A DNA stretch of 30,087 bases from a virus: the IMG/VR virus record IMGVR_UViG_3300042509_002091, positions 1 to 30,087 of that record. One strand, 5' to 3'. The translations under genes were made by a program, and so were the position numbers. Shown here piece by piece: positions 21,566 to 29,039 of this stretch; position 1 is the stretch's first letter; every line of letters starts with the position of its first letter. The notes below the pieces were generated by a model. The model was not told where the DNA came from and did no database searches. It saw only the letters and a program-made list of their open reading frames with translations.

Positions 21566-21640
21566 GGGGGTGTAACTCAACGGCAGAGTGCCTCGTTCAC
21601 ATCGAGGAAGTAGCAGGTTCGACCCCTGCCACCCCCACCA
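21566..21640 (+). tRNA. tRNA-Val (anticodon CAC)
   Basis: A complete cloverleaf of 75 bases with the CCA end encoded. Acceptor arms GGGGGTG / CACCCCC (21566-21572, 21630-21636) pair perfectly. The D-stem is ACTC/GAGT, the anticodon stem CCTCG/CGAGG with loop TTCACAT (anticodon CAC at 21598-21600), and the T-stem GCAGG/CCTGC with loop TTCGACC. The discriminator base is A. It may supplement host tRNA or mark an integration site. An endonuclease frame reads through it. Confidence 0.92.
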
Positions 21641-21642
21641 CT

Positions 21643-22110
21643 TTCCTTCCACTTTCCCGGGGACTGTACGCCATCATTGACCGCGAGGACGCTTGGCGCG
21701 TTTCCGCGTATTCATGGTCGGCAAATGCGGTTTCCCCGGGCCGATACTATGCACAGACCAAGATAGCCGGAAAGAACCTGTATCTTCACAGGTTCATAAT
21801 CAATGCCGCGCAAAATCAGCTAGTTGACCATGTTAACGGCGACCGGCTTGATTGCCGCCGCAGTAACTTAAGGTTGGCGACCCCTAGCCAAAACTCAGCC
21901 AATTCCAAGCATCGGCCCGGGAGTTCCGGCTATCGCGGGGTGTATGCGATCTACGGACGTTTCAGAGCCAAAATACGGATTGGGAACCGCCAGAAAACCC
22001 TTGGCTATTTCCACACCGCCGAAGAAGCGGCGCGCGCCTACGACCGGGCAGCAATACAACTTCACGGCGAGTTCGCCGTCCTGAACTTCCCGGGGATGAC
22101 CTATGAGTGA
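21643..22110 (+). CDS. HNH homing endonuclease with AP2 DNA-binding domain (start unclear)
   Basis: The frame shows an HNH domain (LHRFIINAAQNQLVDHVNGD, then RLDCRRSNLRLATPSQN) and a C-terminal AP2-type DNA-binding domain (SGYRGVYAIYGRFRAKIR, LGYFHTAEEAARAYDRAA). Relatives usually start just before the RG-YA motif with a Met; here no ATG, GTG or TTG lies in frame between the tRNA CCA end and this motif. The open frame instead runs back through the whole tRNA to an ATG at 21499. So either it is a fragment lacking its own start, uses a rare start such as CTG (21664) or ATT (21676), or is translated through the tRNA. HNH-AP2 proteins are mobile endonucleases that cut and copy themselves into related phages. 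Confidence 0.75.
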   Translation, partial: FLPLSRGLYAIIDREDAWRVSAYSWSANAVSPGRYYAQTKIAGKNLYLHRFIINAAQNQLVDHVNGDRLDCRRSNLRLATPSQNSANSKHRPGSSGYRGVYAIYGRFRAKIRIGNRQKTLGYFHTAEEAARAYDRAAIQLHGEFAVLNFPGMTYE

Positions 22111-22195
22111 GTGCGCCAAAAGCGCGAACACCTGCGGAACATGGCGCAACGGCGCGTGCAATCCGCGTGGAGCCGCCCCGCCTAGCCACCCTTAA
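22103..22195 (+). CDS. 30-residue Cys-containing small frame
   Basis: Begins within the end of the endonuclease (ATGAGTGA overlap) and ends at a TAA. It contains three Cys (SECAKSANTCGTWRNGACNP). The overlap suggests coupling, but the size and the Pro/Ala-rich end make chance possible. Confidence 0.3.
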   Translation: MSECAKSANTCGTWRNGACNPRGAAPPSHP

Positions 22196-22212
22196 CGGAG
22201 AGGAGGATGAGC

Positions 22213-22437
22213 ATGATTGATGAACTGGCGAAAAGATTGCGTGACCGCGCAGGCAAATACGATGCTCATGACTATCACAGCGACATTGAACGCGAAGCCG
22301 CCGCCCGCATTGAGCAGCTTGAGGCCGAAATCGGAGTCATGCTGAACGCGCCAGAGGAGCAGGCCGGCGGGTTTTCCGCAAAGATGGTTGACTGGCTAAA
22401 AGCACGCGCCCGCGCGGCACTAGGGGAGAAAGCATGA
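22213..22437 (+). CDS. Small helical phage protein
   Basis: A 74-residue protein from the ATG at 22213, six bases after a strong GGAGAGGAGG. The sequence is helical (MIDELAKRLRDRAGKYDAHD, then EREAAARIEQLEAEIGVML, WLKARARAALG) and resembles many small phage coiled-coil proteins without known function. Its stop overlaps an ATG (ATGA) that begins a frame lost under the recombinase gene. Confidence 0.6.
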   Translation: MIDELAKRLRDRAGKYDAHDYHSDIEREAAARIEQLEAEIGVMLNAPEEQAGGFSAKMVDWLKARARAALGEKA

Positions 22438-22469
22438 GCGACAATGAAAATTCACTCCTATTTTCCAGC
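22434..22469 (+). pseudogene. Start of a gene apparently cut by the serine recombinase
   Basis: The frame begins at an ATG overlapping the previous stop (ATGA), the same style as the other operon junctions, and reads MSDNENSLLFSS before entering the antisense recombinase gene, where it becomes a shadow frame. It looks like the first codons of a gene displaced by the recombinase insertion. Confidence 0.3.
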
Positions 22470-23078
22470 CTTGCGCCGCCAGCGTTTTGGACGCCCGGCG
22501 AACTCAAAGTAGTTGTTAATCGTGGTAACGCTGCACTTTACGGCCCGCGCTGTTTCGGCCTTCGTCTCGCCAGCGTTCAGCATTTTCAGAACGGTCTTTG
22601 CCTTCGCGTCGTCCAGGACTGGCTTGCGCCCAGGCTTCCCGCCCCGCGCGATCCATTCGCGCATCCCGGTTGCCGTGCGCTCGCTGATGATGTTGCGCTC
22701 AAACTCGGCCATCGCGGCGAAGATGTGGAACATGAACTTGCCACCCGGCGTCGTCATGTCGATGCTTTCCGTCAGGCTCACAAGGTCCGCCCCCGCCGCC
22801 CTGATGCGCCCGACAATATCAAATAGCTCGATTGCCGACCGTGCCAGCCGGTCGAGCCGCCAGACCACGAAGATGTCACCCTCGCGGATCTCCGAAATGG
22901 CGTGCTCAAGGATCACGCGGCGGCTCTTGCGGGTCGAGACCTTTTCCTCGTGAAGTTCATCGACGCCGAACCGTTTCAAGGCAGCAATCTGCATGTCCAG
23001 GTTCTGCTCGGTCGTGCTGACGCGAGCGTACCCGATCTTGTGGCGTTCTGGCGGGGCGATAATTTTCGACTGTCTCAT
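22458..23078 (-). CDS. Serine recombinase (resolvase/invertase type)
   Basis: A 206-residue protein from the ATG at 23078; a TTG at 23111 would add 11 residues. The catalytic domain is typical: IGYARVSTTEQNLDMQ with Ser21, DIFVVWRLDRLARS, LTESIDMTTPGGKFMFHIF and MAEFERNIISERTATGM. A C-terminal HTH follows (ETKAETARAVKCSVTTINNY), as in resolvases and invertases of about this length. It is antisense to the early operon and separate from the tyrosine integrase. Possible roles are DNA inversion of fibre genes, resolution of multimers, or its own mobility. No ribosome binding site is seen. Confidence 0.88.
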   Translation of the reverse strand: MRQSKIIAPPERHKIGYARVSTTEQNLDMQIAALKRFGVDELHEEKVSTRKSRRVILEHAISEIREGDIFVVWRLDRLARSAIELFDIVGRIRAAGADLVSLTESIDMTTPGGKFMFHIFAAMAEFERNIISERTATGMREWIARGGKPGRKPVLDDAKAKTVLKMLNAGETKAETARAVKCSVTTINNYFEFAGRPKRWRRKAGK

Positions 23079-23111
23079 TGCTTGGGAAGGTACACTTGGA
23101 TTTTGCCCCAA

Positions 23112-23286
23112 TCAACAAAAATCCGTGCCTATTGTTTTCGATTGTTGTTGACGATTGTTTTTGATTGTGGGATTCTTTTTGCTGTCGGTGACGGCGCGAT
23201 GCAGCGGTCACGGGTGCAGCGACGGAGAGCCGAAATTCTAGCCGTCAGCCTTCACGGGGCCAGAGTGAGTTGGGTGCAGCACTAAT
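23112..23286. other. Non-coding stretch with ATTGTT repeats
   Basis: No gene I can support. ATTGTT occurs at 23131, 23141 and 23154, with ATTGTG at 23164, spaced 10, 13 and 10 bp, close to helical phasing. GGGTGCAGC occurs twice (near 23213 and 23273). These lie at the 5' side of the serine recombinase and could be its binding site or promoter elements. Confidence 0.4.
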
Positions 23287-23514
23287 CTGCATCGAATGCC
23301 GGACCCGAGGCCGGTATGCCCGGCAGCGATTGGGACGACCCCATGAAGCTGCCGGGCGCTCAAAAGAGGCCGGATTTCCGGCAAGGAATTAGGAACACGG
23401 GGCCAAACCAGAGGTCTCCCGGCCTGCTAGCGAGGTCGATGGATAGAACTGGCGAGGGGCTAAGGAACGGTCGGATTTGCCCGGCACCCTGTCAACAACA
23501 ATGAAAGGCCCCAA
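23287..23514. other. GC-rich structured non-coding region
   Basis: GCCCGGCAGC (23318-23327) and GCTGCCGGGC (23348-23357) form a perfect 10-bp inverted repeat with a nested TGGG/CCCA stem. GCCGGA-TT-TCCGGC (23369-23382) follows, and another CCCGGCA lies near 23480. A plus-strand frame of 62 codons exists here but looks random. It could be a structured RNA or a recombination site. Confidence 0.45.
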
Positions 23515-23548
23515 ACGAAAAGCGCCCGACGCCTTGTGAGCGCCGGGC
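23515..23548 (-). terminator. Intrinsic terminator of the late operon
   Basis: On the minus strand GCCCGGCG (23548-23541) pairs with CGTCGGGC (23531-23524, one G-U pair) around a 9-base loop, followed by GCTTTTCGTTT. It lies 38 bases beyond the stop of the last holin-like gene, where leftward late transcription should end. Confidence 0.7.
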
Positions 23549-23586
23549 TAGTTTCAGTGTATCCACCGAACGGGGCGAACGGCGAA

Positions 23587-23868
23587 TTAGGCTATACGAA
23601 TAAACCCCGCGACCTTCGCCAATAGCGCCAGAACGGCGGCTACGACAGCACCAACGATTGACCCAATGGCAGCGGCGGCTTTCCATGCGCCTTTTAGCTG
23701 CTCGAATGTGTTGTGATGATTCAATACGGTTTCTTCTACCTTGTCGATACGGGCGTAAACTTCGCCGCGATAGTCGCGCGTTTCCTTGATATGCACTTCC
23801 AGCATTTTCAATAGCTGCTGCTGGATAGCGCGGGTTTCAATCGCTATATCGCGTGTATCATCGCCCAT
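23587..23868 (-). CDS. XhlA-like small holin or membrane protein
   Basis: A 93-residue protein with a long N-terminal amphipathic or coiled-coil part (ETRAIQQQLLKMLEVHIKET, YARIDKVEETVLNHHNTFEQ) and a C-terminal membrane segment (about residues 61-90, IGSIVGAVVAAVLALLAKVA). This design is that of XhlA/hemolysin-type holin partners. It is the last gene of the lysis group. I infer that it makes or regulates the membrane lesion together with the next holin-like protein. Confidence 0.6.
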   Translation of the reverse strand: MGDDTRDIAIETRAIQQQLLKMLEVHIKETRDYRGEVYARIDKVEETVLNHHNTFEQLKGAWKAAAAIGSIVGAVVAAVLALLAKVAGFIRIA

Positions 23869-23881
23869 TCAAATCCCCTAT

Positions 23882-24256
23882 CTATCGCCGCATAATACGG
23901 GTTACATCACTCACAAAATAGAACCCCAACACTATCCAGACCATGACCCATTGATTAGGCGTCAGGTCATCCGTGGCAGAAGTGCCGCCCATTATCACTT
24001 TGTCCCATAGGACAATCTTGGCGAAATAGATCGCGAGGGGGATTGAGAACGCAGCCCGCACAAGGGCGTTTATGGGCGTGTTGGCTTCCGCTATCAGGAC
24101 AGCCTTTCGGGCTTCCAAAGCCGCTATGCGTTCGTCCGAGGCTATCTTTTCCCGGTCGGTCTGTGCCTTGGTTTGTTCAAGGCGGGCTTGTGCCAGCTTT
24201 TCAACGATCCGGGTGACTGGATCAATGAGGCCGAAGATGATTGAGAGAATGCCCAT
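23882..24256 (-). CDS. Holin (three-segment type, tentative)
   Basis: A 124-residue protein. A hydrophobic N-terminus (MGILSIIFGLIDPVTRIVEK), a charged coiled coil (about residues 24-58), and two membrane segments (ALVRAAFSIPLAIYFAKIVL and WVMVWIVLGFYFVSDVTRI) match phage holins of the three-segment type. The start overlaps the stop of the DUF2493 gene (single-base TAATG-type junction at 24256). It sits in the lysis group with endolysin and the XhlA-like protein. Confidence 0.65.
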   Translation of the reverse strand: MGILSIIFGLIDPVTRIVEKLAQARLEQTKAQTDREKIASDERIAALEARKAVLIAEANTPINALVRAAFSIPLAIYFAKIVLWDKVIMGGTSATDDLTPNQWVMVWIVLGFYFVSDVTRIMRR

Positions 24257-24600
24257 TAGTTCACCTCGATAACAGGAACGCCCGCTGCCTTCGCGAGGGC
24301 AACCATGTTGGCAGTCCCCTTGCCACCGGGGAAGGCGATTACAGCGTCAGGTTTCCATTCCAGCATACGGGCATTGCGAAGCGGGCCAGCCTTGCGGCCA
24401 TGCGTTTTCCAATCCGCATTACAGACCCAACGCTTGACTTCGGGGCGGGTAGTCGCCCAACCCTTCGCGAACTCGTCAACGCCTGTCGCGCCACCCTGCA
24501 TAAGTTCCGTGATTGGCGTCTTTGCGTGAATGTCGTCTAGCGCCCTGCACACTTGCGCGGGGCTGCGGAAATTCCTACCACCGCAGACGACAACCTTCAT
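24256..24600 (-). CDS. DUF2493 / SLOG-fold protein in the lysis group
   Basis: A 114-residue protein that begins MKVVVCGGRNFRSPAQVCRA, then MQGGATGVDEFAKGWA, CNADWKTHGRKAGPLRNARM and AVIAFPGGKGTANMVALAKA. This is the YspA-like SLOG (Rossmann-type) family DUF2493, thought to bind nucleotides or nucleotide-derived ligands. GGRNF and the FPGG-GT loop are the expected ligand-binding sites. Its start and stop overlap the endolysin and holin genes, so it is made with the lysis proteins. No lysis function is known for this family; its place here is odd. Confidence 0.82.
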   Translation of the reverse strand: MKVVVCGGRNFRSPAQVCRALDDIHAKTPITELMQGGATGVDEFAKGWATTRPEVKRWVCNADWKTHGRKAGPLRNARMLEWKPDAVIAFPGGKGTANMVALAKAAGVPVIEVN

Positions 24601-25304
24601 TAGATGCCCTCATTAACCGACTTCTGCCAGCGCGAATATATGATATATCCGCCAGCAAGGATTATAACAGTTCCGGCCAAAATAAGCGCGTTCTGCCAAG
24701 GGATTTCCCCAAGTGCAGTAAGTGCAGCAGCCCCGCCGCCAGTTACAATCTGGATAATCTGCGCCCATACGGTTTTCGATTTCAGGATGGGCTTTCCAAC
24801 GGGCTTGTCAGGCACATGAGAGTCAGGCGCGTCGTCGTCCATGCTCTCGCCAGCCGGGGTAATGAATAGCCGCCCTTCCTCTGCCCTGCGGCGCGTGAGG
24901 CCCTTCATGACCTTGCCAGCCGCCTTGTTCCACTGCATGAGGCGCGAAGGGACTTGCCCAAATTGCTTGGCATTGACTGCGCGAAGCACGCCGGACTTTT
25001 GCAAGTTGCCTGGCCCGACGTTGAAGCAGAACGAGACTAGCGCCGAATATTGATTATCGTTCAGAGGGACTTTCACCATGCGCTGAACTTCCGCCTCGAA
25101 TTTGCGAAGGTCGGATTTCAGGATTTCCTCGGCTTGTGCCCGCGTGATACTCATGCCGGGGCGAACCGGAGGCGGTCCAGCGCGTGACGTGTGGCCGTAG
25201 CCGATAGTCCAAGGATCGCCGCCAGTTGCGGGGTCCGGGTAGGCATTGAGCCGAAGCCCCTCATGCGACTTAATCAGATCTAGCCCGTGATCCGTCAGCT
25301 TCAT
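24600..25304 (-). CDS. GH24 endolysin with C-terminal membrane segments
   Basis: A 234-residue protein. Residues 1-150 are a T4-type lysozyme (muramidase, GH24): IKSHEGLRLNAYPDPATGGD and PWTIGYGHTS give the catalytic Glu15 and likely Asp24 and Thr33, with NQYSALVSFCFNVGPGNLQK following. After a Pro/Asp-rich linker (MDDDAPDSHVPDKPVGKP) come two hydrophobic segments (about 180-199 and 204-223, the latter ALILAGTVIILAGGYIIY). So the enzyme is probably membrane-anchored at its C-terminus, unlike SAR endolysins, which have the anchor at the N-terminus. GAGGTGAT precedes the ATG. It cleaves peptidoglycan at lysis. Confidence 0.9.
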   Translation of the reverse strand: MKLTDHGLDLIKSHEGLRLNAYPDPATGGDPWTIGYGHTSRAGPPPVRPGMSITRAQAEEILKSDLRKFEAEVQRMVKVPLNDNQYSALVSFCFNVGPGNLQKSGVLRAVNAKQFGQVPSRLMQWNKAAGKVMKGLTRRRAEEGRLFITPAGESMDDDAPDSHVPDKPVGKPILKSKTVWAQIIQIVTGGGAAALTALGEIPWQNALILAGTVIILAGGYIIYSRWQKSVNEGI

Positions 25305-25313
25305 AGCATCACC

Positions 25314-28300
25314 TCATATCATTTCGCAGTCGAAGAAATCAGGCAGCAAAGGCGATGCGCCACGGACATAAGCGTAGGTATCGCCAACATTCCTGTCTGG
25401 ATAATCGTAGCTTTCGAAGCGGTATTCCCAACGGTTGAAGTCGGGAGAGCTATCGAACCATTCACCGCGCCCGTCCGATCCGGTCTTCTGCGCGTAGCCG
25501 AGTTTTAGCGCGCGTGTAGGCCATTCCTTCAACGTGATTTCAATGATTGAAGGCCGGTCAGGATCGACGGTCACGCTGTCAATGTTGACCCGCTTCGTTC
25601 CGTCCCAAAGCACGAACCCGCCGTCCGGTATGTCCTCGATTGCTGGCGTCATGTAGCCGGAGACGGGAAGCCGCTGCATGGGGTACTGCATGGCGAGGAT
25701 GCCGAGATAGACCTTATTCCCGTGCTGCCATGCGTTGTATATGCGTGGATTGAACCAGTTCTGGCCTAGCACCTGAACATAGTAGCGAGCGCGGGCCTTG
25801 TGCGGACCGTCCGTAGCCGCTCCCCATGCGGTCGGATGTTCAGAACCCGGATCGCCAGAGTTCTGCCCTGCATAGGTCGCAAAGCCGATAACGACATTAT
25901 CCCGCGTGGCTTCCATATCGCGCCATGCCGTGCCGATGGCGTTGCCGTCTTCCTGCCAATTGAGCGAAGGCATGGAAACAACGTGCAAGGGCTTTTCAGT
26001 CGTGGCGTTCTGACCGTAAATATCGACCGCGATTTGGTCGAGATTATCCAGCCACCCGGATATGCCGATGCCCGTGTTATCCGTCCCGCCGTCGCGATAA
26101 TCAGCCTTCCAGTTCTTCGCCCTGTAGCCGCTTTCGCCGTGGTTTATGTCAGCCCCGAGAAACTTGATATTGGAAGCCGAGACACCCCACTGAGTTCCTA
26201 TCTTCGTATAGGTCTGCTGATGCCAGTCCTCATATTGCAGCCACGCATTGCCAGACGTGTCCGATATGGCAGCAATAGAGCCATCTGTAGCCGAACCGAC
26301 CGCACCACCGACAATGCGGAACAGCGGAGACGACTGCCCAAAGCTGTCCATGAGCAAGGCAGCGAACTCATAGCATGACGAAACAATCGGGCTTTCGCCA
26401 ACATAGGAAGTCGATGGGAAACCGTCGCTTTCAACGTCCGAGTTCGTCAGAACTGTATTGCCAGCGTCAATCGTGGCAACCATCGTTTGCAGGGTGTCGT
26501 TACCGGCCCCACCGTCAGTTATAGGGTCAAAATTGTCATCGTTCGAAGCATCGCGCACCGACGCCCCGTGCATAAAGCAGGCAGCGCGCCATGCTTCTTT
26601 CGTCTGTAGCCATTCGTAAGTTGTATAGACCGGGATCGCGCCAAAGGACGACCGCGCGAAGCTCTGCCCCGTGCTGGTTATCACGCCCACATCGGAAGCG
26701 CCCATTTGCACAATGCCGGAGCGCACACGGGCTTTCAGCGTTTCCGCCGCCGCCTGCGTTTCAGCATCGTATGCAGCAAGCTGCGCGTCTGTCAGTTCTT
26801 CCCTGCCAATGCCAGCTATGAACGAAGCCGCGCGCCTAACCGGGGACCAGAAATAGCGCATAAGGTCTGCATTGACGGGGTTTTCGAGGTTCCTGTCCTT
26901 GCCGAGATAGAGATTGGGCGGATTGGATGGCGGGGCAACCGTACCGCTATGCGTGTCAATCGTGGTGCCGTCTTTGCCTATCGAGACGCCCGAAGCATTC
27001 CAGGCTATCCACCACCGGCCCGGTCCTTCGCCGGGGGCTTCACCTGACAGGCTGATAGTCGTTCCCGTGCTGCTGACCAGTTCGGCATAGGCCATCACAA
27101 GGCCATTAACCCGTTGCAGATACATTTCAACGCGATTGTTCGCCGTGCCGTCGTTCAGGCTAAACAGATAATGCCGGACGGGTTCCGTTATGGAATAGGC
27201 CAGTGTCCAGTTGGTATCGCTGAACGTATCGCCTGACGTGTGATCTGTGGCGCAGGAATAGACGGACTCGTTATAGGCTACGTCGTCGCCAATCTCATAG
27301 GCGGTATTGGCTTCCCAACTGTCGGCAAACGATATGCCCATGTCGAGACGGTCGAAGTCAACGGCAATAGTCCCTGCCCGCGTGTTTTGGCCTGTGAAAT
27401 CCTCGATTACATCTTCTGCCGTGAAGTCTTCAACTTCGGAGAATGTCCAGCGCGTACCGGAACCCGCTGCAATCAGGAACGGCGAAAAAACCTCTATTCC
27501 GAATGTCTCGTCTGCCGCGCCATAAGATGGGTAAAGCGTCCAGCGCAAGTTGTCGCCGTCATTGATGTTAGTCAATTCGACAACCACAAGCTGTATATTT
27601 GGATCGCTTGTAGTGACAACTTCCGCCCGAACCGCACCTTGATCCGTGTCGATGCTGGAAACACGCGACCATGTGTTAAAGTGGTTTAGGAAGATATTGG
27701 GCTGCAAAAGCCCGGTTGAATATATCTGAACACGAAAGCGAGATTCGGTAGAACCGGGGTCAGTCTTGAAAAAGAACCCGCCATATACCTTATCCGAGGC
27801 GTCCGTGAGATTGACGATTTCCTGATATTGTACGAAGCCAAAAGTCGATCCGCTGTTATCGTTCAGCGTGTAACTGTCGCCGCTTCCTGCCCATCCGCCG
27901 TTAGCGTTGACTACGGGGGAGCCGACATTCGATAGCGTGACCGTTCCGCCCGTAAAGTCAGTAGTCGATAGCTTGTTAATCCCAGCGCCAAATGCGCCGA
28001 TAGTTGTAGAGCCTGCCAGCGTGTTCCACCTTGCAGAAGTGAGCGGCGCGGGCTTCGGGTGGTAGTCCACCGTCACTGGGAGCTGCGTTAATGCCGGTGT
28101 CGAACCTTTCTCAAGGAACGGCTCGCCAAGGTACATAATCCCTTCCTCGGCTTGGTCCTCCGCATCCCAAACCATTTGAATGGTGGCAATCGTGTTGTCA
28201 TACGAATTGAACTTGATCCATGCAATGCAATGGGTATCGTTTAGCTGCGTGATGTTGGGCTGGAATACATCGTCCAGCGCGATAACGCCGGGCGCTCCTG

Positions 28301-29039
28301 TGCCGGTAATCGAGAAAGCCAGATCATAGCAAACGAGCGTCGATAGGTCGAAGCTACAGTTGGCGACATGCGACCAGCCCGAGCCGGAAAAGATGGGCTT
28401 TAGATAAAAGTGCTTTGCAGTGCTGGCGCGAAGGAAAGGCCAGCCCATCACGTAATCAGTATTCGGCTCTAGCGTGTAATTCGTCTCAACGTGAGTAATC
28501 GAGGCAAAGCCGGTTGTCCCGATTTTTGTGACTCCCCAAATTGTGCCACCGTTCACAAATGGCGTTTTCGTTCCATCGACTGAGGCAGAACAATTCGCAT
28601 AGGTCCAGCCAGCCGCCGTGATATCGTCCGCACCATAAAACAGGTTCTCGAATGGCTTGCGGATGGCAATGCCCGTTACGCTCGCATCAGGACCGCGCCG
28701 GTTTTGGAATACAGGCACATCAGCGGCATATTCCACCGGGAATCCGTCAAGACCGCCGCCCGCTGAAATCGAGTCACGATTGACTGACAGGCCCGCGATA
28801 AAGTTCGATACCGTTTGAACCGAACCTGAAACCCTGCGATAGACATTACCGATAGCATCGCGCGCAATGCCTGCCCCGCCGTCGAGAGCTTCATAAGCCC
28901 AATCATCGGGAACGGGTATAGGGTCAATTGATGACTGCGGTATTTGCCCAAGCGAATTGAGCGTGACGGACGATCCCGGATTTCTCGCAGACAGGATTAC
29001 AGGATTGCCGGACGCGCGGGGCGTGAGTGTCGTTGACAC
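25314..29039 (-). CDS. Large tail fibre/spike with carbohydrate-binding and SGNH-esterase-like domains
   Basis: A 1241-residue protein with a GTG start overlapping the previous stop (TAGTG). In order: an N-terminal virion-linking part (1-130); two carbohydrate-binding-like beta domains (about 140-330 and 340-530); a short chitin-binding-like insert (about 575-615, ANTAYEIGDDVAYNESVYS); a concanavalin-like lectin domain (about 615-740, NNRVEMYLQRVNGLVMAY); and a C-terminal SGNH/sialate-esterase-like domain. In the last, STGQSF (about 787), GADINHGESG (about 966) and DGPHK (about 1077) are candidate blocks I, III and V. I infer recognition and possibly deacetylation of a host surface glycan. 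It is followed by the endolysin gene. Confidence 0.75.
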   Translation of the reverse strand: MSTTLTPRASGNPVILSARNPGSSVTLNSLGQIPQSSIDPIPVPDDWAYEALDGGAGIARDAIGNVYRRVSGSVQTVSNFIAGLSVNRDSISAGGGLDGFPVEYAADVPVFQNRRGPDASVTGIAIRKPFENLFYGADDITAAGWTYANCSASVDGTKTPFVNGGTIWGVTKIGTTGFASITHVETNYTLEPNTDYVMGWPFLRASTAKHFYLKPIFSGSGWSHVANCSFDLSTLVCYDLAFSITGTGAPGVIALDDVFQPNITQLNDTHCIAWIKFNSYDNTIATIQMVWDAEDQAEEGIMYLGEPFLEKGSTPALTQLPVTVDYHPKPAPLTSARWNTLAGSTTIGAFGAGINKLSTTDFTGGTVTLSNVGSPVVNANGGWAGSGDSYTLNDNSGSTFGFVQYQEIVNLTDASDKVYGGFFFKTDPGSTESRFRVQIYSTGLLQPNIFLNHFNTWSRVSSIDTDQGAVRAEVVTTSDPNIQLVVVELTNINDGDNLRWTLYPSYGAADETFGIEVFSPFLIAAGSGTRWTFSEVEDFTAEDVIEDFTGQNTRAGTIAVDFDRLDMGISFADSWEANTAYEIGDDVAYNESVYSCATDHTSGDTFSDTNWTLAYSITEPVRHYLFSLNDGTANNRVEMYLQRVNGLVMAYAELVSSTGTTISLSGEAPGEGPGRWWIAWNASGVSIGKDGTTIDTHSGTVAPPSNPPNLYLGKDRNLENPVNADLMRYFWSPVRRAASFIAGIGREELTDAQLAAYDAETQAAAETLKARVRSGIVQMGASDVGVITSTGQSFARSSFGAIPVYTTYEWLQTKEAWRAACFMHGASVRDASNDDNFDPITDGGAGNDTLQTMVATIDAGNTVLTNSDVESDGFPSTSYVGESPIVSSCYEFAALLMDSFGQSSPLFRIVGGAVGSATDGSIAAISDTSGNAWLQYEDWHQQTYTKIGTQWGVSASNIKFLGADINHGESGYRAKNWKADYRDGGTDNTGIGISGWLDNLDQIAVDIYGQNATTEKPLHVVSMPSLNWQEDGNAIGTAWRDMEATRDNVVIGFATYAGQNSGDPGSEHPTAWGAATDGPHKARARYYVQVLGQNWFNPRIYNAWQHGNKVYLGILAMQYPMQRLPVSGYMTPAIEDIPDGGFVLWDGTKRVNIDSVTVDPDRPSIIEITLKEWPTRALKLGYAQKTGSDGRGEWFDSSPDFNRWEYRFESYDYPDRNVGDTYAYVRGASPLLPDFFDCEMI

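Noticed and set aside
22470-22826. Continuation of the plus frame from 22434 as a 130-residue protein
   Set aside because: Beyond the first codons it is the shadow of the serine recombinase, which has clear catalytic motifs on the other strand.
22458-23078. IS607-type transposase with a TnpB partner
   Set aside because: The protein has its catalytic domain first and its HTH last, the resolvase/invertase order, and no TnpB-like gene is present.
23316-23504. Plus-strand frame of 62 codons in the structured region
   Set aside because: It has no ribosome binding site and the composition follows the inverted repeats rather than a protein.
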